Shown in pieces: positions 25,224 through 32,076 of a stretch of 56,286 nucleotides of DNA. The notes under the pieces were generated by a model. That model was not told the origin of the DNA and did no database searches. It saw only the letters and a list, made by a program, of their open reading frames with translations. This DNA is from Candidatus Onthocola gallistercoris (GTDB taxonomy: Bacteria > Bacillota > Clostridia > Lachnospirales > Lachnospiraceae). Every line of letters begins with the position of its first letter. Within the stretch, counting starts at the first letter, position 1. The stretch is from positions 1 through 56,286 of the forward strand of contig DVLT01000037.1 in the NCBI GenBank assembly GCA_018715345.1, written 5' to 3'. Position numbers and translations under genes: made by a program.

Positions 25224-25538
25224 TCATTCTTTATTCTCTTTTTCTGCCGGCGTATCTTTGATACGTTCAAGCACCATATCATAACCGTCGTTCCCATAAT
25301 TCAGCGAACGGTTCACACGGCTGATCGTCGCCGTGGAAGCTCCTGTCTTTTCCGCAATCTCCATATAAGTCTTGTGTTCCCGGAGCATGGATGCCACTTC
25401 AAAACGCTGGGCCAGGGACAAAATCTCATTGATCGTCGCCAGATCCTCAAAAAAATCAAAGCACTCATCCACATTCTGAAGGCTGATGACTGCCTTGAAC
25501 AGCGTTTCCACCGCCGGCGTCTTTATCTTTTTATTCAT
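25224..25538 (-). CDS. YerC/YecD-family TrpR-like DNA-binding protein
   Basis: A 104-residue protein of the TrpR/YerC family: FFEDLATINEILSLAQRFEVASML, then the helix-turn-helix KTYMEIAEKTGASTATISRVNRSLNYG (about 56-82). It lacks the tryptophan-binding features of TrpR. Its targets are unknown; in Bacilli yerC sits near pcrA and purine genes, and such proteins are widespread in Firmicutes. GGAGAAG precedes the ATG. A weak 7-bp hairpin (AGGCTTT with AAAGCCT) lies after the stop. Confidence 0.9.
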   Translation of the reverse strand: MNKKIKTPAVETLFKAVISLQNVDECFDFFEDLATINEILSLAQRFEVASMLREHKTYMEIAEKTGASTATISRVNRSLNYGNDGYDMVLERIKDTPAEKENKE

Positions 25539-25613
25539 ATCTTCTCCGCCGCCCTTTAATACTGTAAATCCATAAACTATACGTTCTCATATTACCATTT
25601 TAGGGCAGTGAAG

Positions 25614-26342
25614 TCAAGCCTCTTCATCGCTGTGTTCTTTAATTGCTTCCCGGATCCGTTCTGATACGATCTGGGCGATCTCTTTTGTCTTCATATCTTT
25701 ATATTCTTCATAATATAAAGGTTTCAGATAGCAGACTTTCGCCGTCATCTTCCGTATGGAATGGCGGTCAAAGGCTTGGTACGAATTGATCACAGCCGCC
25801 GGGACGATGGGACATTTGGCATAGACTGCGCTCTTAAACGCGCCGCCTTTAAACGGCAGAAGTTCATTCCCATTTCGGCTTCTTGTCCCTTCCGGAAAGA
25901 TCAGATAGTTTCGTCCCTGTTTCACTTCCTCCGATACTTGGCGTATCACTTTCATGGACTGGCGCAGATCTTCCCGATCCATTAATTTTGCCTGGAGAAG
26001 ATTACGTATCTGCTTGACGAGAAGCCAGTTTTCCGTCTCTTTTTTCATGACAAGGGAAAAAGGCCGGCCATGGGTCTCAAAAAAGAGCAATGTATCAAAA
26101 AGCCCCTGATGGTTTGGAAACAAAATATAACCATTTTCTTTTGGCAGATTTTCCCTTCCATAACACTCCACTGTCACCCTTCCGGCCCTGTTCACTGTGG
26201 AAGTGACTTCCTGGAGCAGTTCATATCTGACCTCATCGCTGTATGTTTCAAAAGTGGTATCTTTACTGTACCGAAATACTTTTCTCAACCATCCCGGAAT
26301 TTTAAATATCGTCCGAAAAACCATTAACAGAATACGTTCCAT
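25614..26342 (-). CDS. plsC: 1-acyl-sn-glycerol-3-phosphate acyltransferase-like protein
   Basis: Transfers an acyl chain to lysophosphatidic acid in phospholipid synthesis, at the membrane. The 242-residue protein has the acyltransferase motif I as FPNHQGLFDT (about 72-81; His and Asp of HX4D kept), motif III FPEGTRSRNG (about 145-154) and FKGGAFKSA after it. The N-terminus is hydrophobic and amphipathic. It lies 20 bases after cbiC on the same strand with AAGGGAG before the ATG, so it ends the cobalamin gene string. plsC paralogues are common, so the precise acceptor is not certain. Confidence 0.87.
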   Translation of the reverse strand: MERILLMVFRTIFKIPGWLRKVFRYSKDTTFETYSDEVRYELLQEVTSTVNRAGRVTVECYGRENLPKENGYILFPNHQGLFDTLLFFETHGRPFSLVMKKETENWLLVKQIRNLLQAKLMDREDLRQSMKVIRQVSEEVKQGRNYLIFPEGTRSRNGNELLPFKGGAFKSAVYAKCPIVPAAVINSYQAFDRHSIRKMTAKVCYLKPLYYEEYKDMKTKEIAQIVSERIREAIKEHSDEEA

Positions 26343-26362
26343 GATCGCTTCTCCCTTCCGTT

Positions 26363-27025
26363 TTATCTTTTGTCCGTCCTGTAAAGCAAAGCATTGCATA
26401 TGGCGGCTGCGATATTGCTGCCGCCCTTGCGTCCTCTGGCTATGATATAAGGCGCCTTGGTCTGCATCATGATCTCTTTGGACTCCACCACATTGACAAA
26501 TCCCACCGGCACACCGATCACCAATGCCGGTCGTATACGTCCTTCCTCCATCAGTTCGTACAGCCGGAGCAAAGCTGTCGGCGCATTGCCGATGGCAAAA
26601 ATGAGCGGAACATGAAGGTCGGCCGCCCGCTCCATACTGACTGCAGACCGGGTAATACCTTTTTGAGATGCCTCTTTGGCCACGTCCGCATCCCCGATAA
26701 AACAGTGGACTTGTCCGCCAAAAGCCGACAGAGCCCGTTTGTTGATCCCCGCTGCTGCCATGGTCGTATCTGTCACAATATGGGCTCCCTGGCCAAGAGC
26801 CGCCATCCCTTTTTGGCAGGCATCCTCAGAAAAACACAGATTATCCGCATAGTCAAAGTCTGCGGACGTATGGATACACCGTTTGACCACTGCCAGTTCT
26901 TCCTCAGTGAAATGATGCATCAATGCCTCTTTATCTCTGTACTTTTGCAGCAGCGTTTCTTCTATTATCGCCATGCTCTGCCCTTCGATGTCGCCTGGCT
27001 TTATAAAATGTATGTTTTCGAACAT
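26363..27025 (-). CDS. cbiC: Precorrin-8X methylmutase
   Basis: Moves a methyl group from C-11 to C-12 of the corrin ring in cobalamin synthesis, giving hydrogenobyrinate or its cobalt form. The 220-residue protein carries the catalytic His in HTSADFDYADNL (about 52-63), GAHIVTDTTMAAAGIN, ERAADLHVPLIFAIGNAPTALLRL and GVPVGFVNVVESKE, all typical of CobH/CbiC. AGGAGG precedes ATG by 6 bases. It follows cobA by 10 bases. Other corrin-ring genes are not in the window. Confidence 0.95.
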   Translation of the reverse strand: MFENIHFIKPGDIEGQSMAIIEETLLQKYRDKEALMHHFTEEELAVVKRCIHTSADFDYADNLCFSEDACQKGMAALGQGAHIVTDTTMAAAGINKRALSAFGGQVHCFIGDADVAKEASQKGITRSAVSMERAADLHVPLIFAIGNAPTALLRLYELMEEGRIRPALVIGVPVGFVNVVESKEIMMQTKAPYIIARGRKGGSNIAAAICNALLYRTDKR

Positions 27026-27035
27026 GGATAACCTC

Positions 27036-27551
27036 CTAATATTCTATCCCCCTCCGGGCCTGGATACCTCTGTCAAAGGGATGCTTCTCTTTTCGGATCT
27101 CAGATATATAATCTGCCCTTTCACATAACCGCTTTCCCGGATGCCTCCCGGTCAGTATCCATTCAATGGAGTCTGGAAGCGTCCAGATCAGATCCAGCAG
27201 CATTCTCTCTGAAATCATTTGTCTGTCTATAGCGTACAAAATCTCGTCTAAAAAAACAACCTCACTATTCTCCAGAAGGATCCTCTCCCGGATCCGGGCA
27301 AGTGTTTCCTGACAGTATACCCCAAATGCCCTTCGTTCATCATCCGTCATCCTGCTGGTGAATTTCACCTGATCCGGCCCGTCCATCAGCGTGATACCTG
27401 CCACCTGCTTTAAGACATTTCGTTCGGAAGAATGGTTGTTTTTCATAAACTGATAGATCAGCACCCTTTTCCCGGCGCCGGCGGCCCGCAGGCACAGTCC
27501 CATGCCGCAGGTCGTCTTTCCTTTTCCGTCACCATGATATATGTGAATCAT
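27036..27551 (-). CDS. cobA: Cob(I)alamin adenosyltransferase, CobA/BtuR type
   Basis: Adds the adenosyl group to reduced corrinoid. The 171-residue protein begins with the ATP-binding P-loop HGDGKGKTTCGMGLCLRAAG (about 5-24), unusual in that it binds ATP in the reverse sense in this family. RVLIYQFMKN and EVVFLDEILYAI and WILTGRHP follow. It lies between a flavodoxin gene (4-base gap) and cbiC (10-base gap). Confidence 0.94.
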   Translation of the reverse strand: MIHIYHGDGKGKTTCGMGLCLRAAGAGKRVLIYQFMKNNHSSERNVLKQVAGITLMDGPDQVKFTSRMTDDERRAFGVYCQETLARIRERILLENSEVVFLDEILYAIDRQMISERMLLDLIWTLPDSIEWILTGRHPGKRLCERADYISEIRKEKHPFDRGIQARRGIEY

Positions 27552-27555
27552 AATC

Positions 27556-28077
27556 CTATGCCTCTTTCAACGCCTTTTCCACCGCTTCCGTCAGACGGCA
27601 CAGGTCCGTCTCATCCGGATGACCCAGCGCCTGATCGTAATTTGCCAACATAGCCCGGATATGGACATCATCCGGCTGGCTTTCCGCCAGCTTTTCATAC
27701 CGTTCCCGCACGCTTGCCGCCATCCTGCCTTGACACATATATGTTCCGATGATCTGATTATCCTCCGGTATCCGGTCGCAGACATGCGCCAAAATCTTCT
27801 GGAAATATTCATTACTTCCGCCAAAGCCTGCCGTTCCAAATAAGAATACCTTTTTCCCGGAAAGTTTGCCAAGAAAATCCGCCACAGCTTCATCGCAACT
27901 GCCTTTGTCTGTCCAGAATCCGACAAATATCCGTTCTGCCTCCAGAGCACGGATATTTGGCGCCCCATAATAAAGACAGTTCTTTGCGCCGGTTTCTTCC
28001 TCCAACACATGGCGCACCTGTTCCGCCAGCAAGGCTGTATTTCCGGTCCTGCTGCTAACAACGACTGATGTTTTCAC
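27556..28077 (-). CDS. Flavodoxin-family protein
   Basis: A 173-residue FMN-binding-type protein. The phosphate-binding loop is SSRTGNTALLAEQV (about 8-21), with later loops FVGFWTDKGSCDE (about 51-63) and LFGTAGFGGSNEYF (about 78-91) positioned to hold the isoalloxazine ring. The C-terminal 60 residues are an added helical part. Being 4 bases ahead of cobA, it may supply electrons to reduce cob(II)alamin, the substrate CobA needs; flavodoxins do this in other bacteria. The start is GTG with AGGAGG 8 bases upstream. Confidence 0.88.
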   Translation of the reverse strand: MKTSVVVSSRTGNTALLAEQVRHVLEEETGAKNCLYYGAPNIRALEAERIFVGFWTDKGSCDEAVADFLGKLSGKKVFLFGTAGFGGSNEYFQKILAHVCDRIPEDNQIIGTYMCQGRMAASVRERYEKLAESQPDDVHIRAMLANYDQALGHPDETDLCRLTEAVEKALKEA

Positions 28078-28099
28078 ATGATCATCCTCCTGTCCTCCA

Positions 28100-28717
28100 T
28101 CAGAAACACTGCCTCAGTTTGGACAGTGCCTTTTTTTCGATCCGACTGACATAACTTCTGGATATCCCCATCTGCTCCGCGATCTCCCTTTGTGTCTTTT
28201 CCTTATTGCCGTACAGGCCATAGCGCATATATATGATATCCTTTTCCCGCTGGGTAAGTACTTTTTCTATAAATGTATACATACGCCGGATATGTTCAGA
28301 CTGGACCATATTGTCCACGATATCCTCTGACGTATCTTCCACCACATCGATGAAGGCGATCTCATTGCCCTCTTTATCTGTCCCTATGGGCTCATAAAGA
28401 GAGATCTCCCGCGATAATTTCCGTTCCGTCCTGAGCATCATCAGAAGCTCATTGTCGATACAGCGAGCCGCATATGTGCCCAACCGGCTCCCTTTATCCG
28501 GCCGGAAGGTATTCACCGCTTTGACCAGTCCTACGATCCCCACAGCGATCAACTCATCCATGTCCCGCCCGGAACCTGTATATTTTTTTACGATATGGGC
28601 CACGAGTCTTAAATTTCTTTCCACCAGTATATTTTTTGCCTCACGGTCACCATTCTGGTAATGTTTCAGATAAACGGCTTCTTCTTCGCTGCTTAGTGGT
28701 TTGGGAAATGATTGCAC
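28100..28717 (-). CDS. sigK: Sporulation sigma factor SigK
   Basis: Late mother-cell sigma factor. The 205-residue protein opens directly with QSFPKPLSSEEE, the SigK core start, then AKNILVERNLRLVAHIVKKY and LIAVGIVGLVKAVNTFRP (region 2), CIDNELLMMLRTERK, and region 4 with LTQREKDIIYMRYGLYG and TQREIAEQMGISRSYVSRIEKKAL. The N-terminal pro-sequence of Bacillus SigK is missing, as in C. difficile, and no skin-like insertion interrupts the gene. GTG was chosen because GAGGTG stands 7 bases before it; an ATG 11 codons upstream has no ribosome binding site. Confidence 0.9.
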   Translation of the reverse strand: MQSFPKPLSSEEEAVYLKHYQNGDREAKNILVERNLRLVAHIVKKYTGSGRDMDELIAVGIVGLVKAVNTFRPDKGSRLGTYAARCIDNELLMMLRTERKLSREISLYEPIGTDKEGNEIAFIDVVEDTSEDIVDNMVQSEHIRRMYTFIEKVLTQREKDIIYMRYGLYGNKEKTQREIAEQMGISRSYVSRIEKKALSKLRQCF

Positions 28718-28748
28718 GAAAAAGCACCTCGATCGCAGCCTTTGATCC

Positions 28749-28778
28749 ATTTTATGCGAAATACGCCGCTCCGGTGCC
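28749..28778 (-). promoter_or_regulatory. Possible SigK-type promoter of sigK
   Basis: GGCACC, a 16-17-base gap and CATAAAATG resemble the SigK consensus (AC, 16-17 bases, CATANNNTA) with one mismatch. Self-activation is known for sigK. Weak evidence. Confidence 0.28.
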
Positions 28779-28792
28779 TTTCCACCTGAAAA

Positions 28793-29278
28793 TTACTCTG
28801 CTGTCCGCTCCTTGCCTGTAAAGGAAGTGACATCCAGACAGTAAACATGCACGGCTTCGATCATCGTGTCCAAAAAGCGCACCGGATGTTCCGGCGCCAT
28901 ATGGGCCATCAGCTTTTCAAGCCCCAGTTGTTTCTCCTCTTTGCTTTCCACCAGCCGGATATGGCCATTTCCCATAATGCTCTGATAGGCATAAGAATAA
29001 GAACAGGTATAATCGCCTGTGATCAGTTGATGTCTCTGATCCATCTCAAATGCCACATCCGCGCCGCCGGAAAACAGATCGGCTTTTCGTCCTTCCCGAG
29101 CTGAATGGATATAAAGTTTCAGACTGCCGTCTTTATAAGTATAACCATAATTCACCGGAACAATAAACATTCCTTCCCCATCCCTGGCTCCGATACGTAC
29201 AACCTGACATTCTTCGATGATCCGCAGCAGTTTTTCCTCATCGGTGATCTGACGGTTTATCCGCCGCATTTGTCTCAT
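28793..29278 (-). CDS. Pyridoxamine 5'-phosphate oxidase-family (Nim-like) flavoprotein
   Basis: A 161-residue split-barrel FMN-binding protein: RRINRQITDEEKLLRIIEECQVVRIG at the start, PVNYGYTYKDGSLKLYIHSAREGRKADLF near 42-70, and SVMGNGH-like SIMGNGHIRLVE near 100-111. The pattern matches the 5-nitroimidazole reductase-like (NimA) group. The real substrate is unknown; many of these are simply FMN- or haem-binding. It lies 15 bases after the U32 peptidase gene in the same direction, with GGGAGGAG before the ATG. Confidence 0.87.
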   Translation of the reverse strand: MRQMRRINRQITDEEKLLRIIEECQVVRIGARDGEGMFIVPVNYGYTYKDGSLKLYIHSAREGRKADLFSGGADVAFEMDQRHQLITGDYTCSYSYAYQSIMGNGHIRLVESKEEKQLGLEKLMAHMAPEHPVRFLDTMIEAVHVYCLDVTSFTGKERTAE

Positions 29279-29293
29279 GGTCCTGCTCCTCCC

Positions 29294-30526
29294 TCACGCA
29301 TCCTCTTCTCTGCGTCTGAGCAGATCAAAGGGTTCCAGTTCCATCCCCAGATCCACATAGATCTTTTCCTTGGGATGAGGACAGCTATCCACCGGATTCC
29401 CCTCGCCATCGGTCATGGCCCTTACAGTTACCGGAATATCCCTTCCATCCGGTTTCATCACTTCGATGGTTTCTCCAACGGAAAACTTGTTCCTCTGCTC
29501 AAAGCCATACATGCCGGCTTTGTTTTTATCCTGTATATATCCCAGATAGGTATATTCTTTCACATAAGTGTTATTATCATAAATCTGGGTATTATGATCC
29601 GGCTTTCCGAAGAAAAATCCCGTGGTAAACTGTCTGTAGGTGCAGCGGGAAATCTGCTCCTTATAATCCGGGATCCGGCTCCGGTACAGTTCTTCCGATG
29701 TGAAATAATCGTCAATAGCCTGCCGATAAGTCCGGGTGACCGCCGCCACATAAAGGGCAGTTTTCATCCGGCCTTCCACCTTAAAACTGTCGATCCCCGC
29801 ATCCACCAGTTCCGGAATATGTTCGATCATGCAAAGATCTTTGGAATTAAATATATAAGTGCCCCGTTCATTTTCATAGACCGGCAGATATTCCCCCGGA
29901 CGGCTCTCCTCCATCACCGCGTACTTCCAGCGGCATGGATGGGTACAGGCTCCCTGATTGGCATCCCTTCCTGTAAAATAGCTGGATAAAAGGCATCTTC
30001 CCGAATAGGAGATGCACATGGCGCCGTGGACAAAAGTTTCGATCTCCAGATCGTCCGGGATATGGGCTCTTATCTCTTTGATCTCATCAATGGACAGTTC
30101 TCTGGCCGACACAACCCGCTTGACCCCCAGCTTATGCCAGAACTGGTAAGTCATATAGTTGGTGTTATTGGCCTGGGTACTGATGTGGATCTCGATCTCC
30201 GGGCATATCTTTTTCGCAATGGTAAAAATACCCGGATCGGATATGATCAGCGCATCCGGCCTGATCGTTTTTAACTGTCTGAAATAATCTTCCACCCCGG
30301 GAAGATCCCCATTGTGAGCCAGTATATTGGCTGTCACAAAGACCCGGACGCCGTGTTCATGGGCGAAAGCAATGCCTTCTTTCATATCTTCCATGGAAAA
30401 GTTTTTAGATTTCGCCCGCAGGCTGAATACTTCGCCGCCGATATAGACCGCATCCGCGCCGTAGATCACCGCAGTCTTTAATACTTCCAAACTGCTCGCC
30501 GGCATTAAAAGTTCAGGTTTCTTCAT
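29294..30526 (-). CDS. U32-family peptidase, probable tRNA hydroxylation protein
   Basis: A 410-residue protein of the YegQ/YrrO (TrhP) branch of U32. It has ELLMPASSLEVLKTAVIYGADAVYIGG-type start, HISTQANNTNY (about 117), ETFVHGAMCISYSGRCLLSSY (about 165-185), GACTHPCRWKY and FNSKDLCMIEHIPELVDAGIDSFKVEGR. The four Cys in the middle (MC, RC, AC, PC) are expected Fe-S ligands. Relatives make 5-hydroxyuridine at tRNA position 34 using prephenate. It follows the O-methyltransferase gene, as in Bacillus, where yrrM methylates that product. GAGGAGAG precedes the ATG. Confidence 0.9.
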   Translation of the reverse strand: MKKPELLMPASSLEVLKTAVIYGADAVYIGGEVFSLRAKSKNFSMEDMKEGIAFAHEHGVRVFVTANILAHNGDLPGVEDYFRQLKTIRPDALIISDPGIFTIAKKICPEIEIHISTQANNTNYMTYQFWHKLGVKRVVSARELSIDEIKEIRAHIPDDLEIETFVHGAMCISYSGRCLLSSYFTGRDANQGACTHPCRWKYAVMEESRPGEYLPVYENERGTYIFNSKDLCMIEHIPELVDAGIDSFKVEGRMKTALYVAAVTRTYRQAIDDYFTSEELYRSRIPDYKEQISRCTYRQFTTGFFFGKPDHNTQIYDNNTYVKEYTYLGYIQDKNKAGMYGFEQRNKFSVGETIEVMKPDGRDIPVTVRAMTDGEGNPVDSCPHPKEKIYVDLGMELEPFDLLRRREEDA

Positions 30527-30544
30527 ATATGCTCTCCTCATCCA

Positions 30545-31186
30545 TTACCTTTTTACACTGACCGTCGCCCCGTCGCCTATGGGCAGGATCGTTGTCTCCA
30601 ACTCCGGCGTATGCTTCATCGTCCACAGATAATCCCGCATACGGCCATGGATCGTCCGATTCCGCCGTACCACCGCATAGCGGGATTCCACCACATCCCC
30701 ATCCTGAAGCACATTGTCCGACACCAGGATACCCCCCGGCGCCAACAGCCTCAATATATCCGGCAAAAAATGGATATACTGTCCCTTGGCCGCATCCATA
30801 AAAATAAAGTCATACCTTTCTGTCAGCCCGGGAAGGATGTCCATGGCGTCCCCTTCCAGCAAAGTTATCCTATCCTCGCAGCCGGCCCGTTTGAAATTTT
30901 CCCGGGCTATGGGGATACGTTTTTCGTATTTCTCAATGGTGGTGATATGACTGTCTTTACCCAGGCATTCCGCCATCAGTATAGCGGAAAAGCCTATGGC
31001 CGTCCCCACTTCCAGAACGGTTCTAGGCTTTTTTATCGTCAATAAGACCCGCAGCAGCTGCCGCATCTCCTTGCGGACGATGGGCACATAAGCTGCACGG
31101 GCCTCCTGTTCGATCATCTGTATCATCGGACTTTCATCTGTTTCCAGAGAAAGAATATAGTCAAGCATTCTCTCATTGACGATCAT
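30545..31186 (-). CDS. trmR: SAM-dependent O-methyltransferase, YrrM/TrmR-like
   Basis: A 213-residue class I methyltransferase of the COMT type: YVPIVRKEMRQLL, VLEVGTAIGFSAILMAECLG (motif I, about 56-75), TTIEKYEKRIPIARENF, FIFMDAAKGQY (about 125-135) and ILVSDNVLQDGDV. Bacillus TrmR (YrrM) makes 5-methoxyuridine in tRNA wobble positions; the neighbouring U32 gene makes its substrate, which supports the same role. Start at the ATG just after the stop codon of the truncated mltG gene. Confidence 0.88.
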   Translation of the reverse strand: MIVNERMLDYILSLETDESPMIQMIEQEARAAYVPIVRKEMRQLLRVLLTIKKPRTVLEVGTAIGFSAILMAECLGKDSHITTIEKYEKRIPIARENFKRAGCEDRITLLEGDAMDILPGLTERYDFIFMDAAKGQYIHFLPDILRLLAPGGILVSDNVLQDGDVVESRYAVVRRNRTIHGRMRDYLWTMKHTPELETTILPIGDGATVSVKR

Positions 31187-31187
31187 C

Positions 31188-31628
31188 CTACTCTTCTCCC
31201 TCTGCAGTCTCTGCTCCAGTCTGTGTTTCCCCTTCCGCTCCTGCGCTGCTTTCCGCCGGCTGCGTTGCCACAGAATTGGCCGCATCGGACATCATCTCGA
31301 TCATATCATCGGATGACATATTCTGGGCCAGCGGGTAAGTCCCCGGCATGAAGGTTGCGTCAGCCAACCGGGCTTTTAGAACAAAAGCCATCCGGTTTTC
31401 GATCAGACCTTTATCTTCCAGATCTGCAGCCACATCCGATATACCGTCTCCGGACTCCACCACCACATTGACCGTATCTGTGGAATATTCGGAAACCACC
31501 GGGCTTCCAAATACCTGGTATGAAAAATCGTAAGCCATGACACCGGCACGGTAGATGATCAGGATGACCGCTATGTAAATGAGAATATTCACCCCGAGCC
31601 CGGAAATGGTCAAAAATGCTTTTTTCAT
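31188..31628 (-). CDS. MltG-like protein without the catalytic domain
   Basis: A 146-residue protein: one N-terminal membrane helix (about 8-30), then a small domain matching the LysM-like N-terminal part of endolytic transglycosylase MltG (VNVVVESGDGISDVAADLEDKGLIENRMAFVLKARL, with FMPGTYPLAQNMSSDDMIEMM), then an Ala/Glu-rich disordered tail. Full MltG has about 350 residues with a catalytic Glu in a YceG domain, which is absent. The gene sits where yrrL/mltG stands in Bacillus (before trmR and U32), so it is probably a shortened descendant. It cannot cut glycan by itself. AGGAGG precedes the second ATG by 6 bases. Confidence 0.85.
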   Translation of the reverse strand: MKKAFLTISGLGVNILIYIAVILIIYRAGVMAYDFSYQVFGSPVVSEYSTDTVNVVVESGDGISDVAADLEDKGLIENRMAFVLKARLADATFMPGTYPLAQNMSSDDMIEMMSDAANSVATQPAESSAGAEGETQTGAETAEGEE

Positions 31629-31640
31629 CATGCTCCTCCT

Positions 31641-31985
31641 TTAATCCTTTAAAAACGAAACATCCACATCCAGACTTTTATAAAGCAAGGTGTTCACCTG
31701 ACTCAACATCGTGCACAGGCTCTGTTCCGCTGATAAAAACTCTCTCACATCGGCATTCTCAAGAAGGTTTCCGTACTGCTGCCGGAGCCTGGCGATCTGC
31801 CCCGCATCATCCGGCTCATACGGTTTATTCTGAAGAATGAACCAAGCTTTCCGAAACTCGCCCAACTGCTGATACAGATGCGTATCCCGGCTGAGTTTTC
31901 TCTGCAGCCGTCTGTATTGATTATATATATTGCTTTTTTTGATTTCACGGGCCAGAACGCGAGCCTGATATTCCACATTTGTCAT
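31641..31985 (-). CDS. YlbF/YmcA-family protein
   Basis: A 114-residue all-helical protein of the YlbF/YmcA (Com_YlbF) family: EYQARVLAREIKKSNIYNQYRRLQRKL, DTHLYQQLGEFRKAWF and FLSAEQSLCTMLSQVNTLLYKSLDVDVSFL. In Bacillus, YlbF, YmcA and YaaT form the Y-complex that directs RNase Y and affects sporulation, competence and biofilm. Here it lies downstream of RNase J and upstream of the truncated mltG. It lacks the Cys cluster seen in some Bacillus members. Confidence 0.82.
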   Translation of the reverse strand: MTNVEYQARVLAREIKKSNIYNQYRRLQRKLSRDTHLYQQLGEFRKAWFILQNKPYEPDDAGQIARLRQQYGNLLENADVREFLSAEQSLCTMLSQVNTLLYKSLDVDVSFLKD

Positions 31986-32012
31986 GGATTCTCAAACCTT
32001 TCTTCAGATGCC

Positions 32013-32031
32013 GGCGGCGCATAGCGCCGCC
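32013..32031. other. Strong GC hairpin between rnjA and the YlbF gene
   Basis: An 8-bp perfect stem (GGCGGCGC with GCGCCGCC) and a 3-base loop, with no T-run on the minus strand. It may protect the 3' end of the rnjA message or slow transcription. Confidence 0.5.
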
Positions 32032-32076
32032 TTTCATGCTTCAATGTTCTTATTATAACGGTATTTGCCTTCTTTA

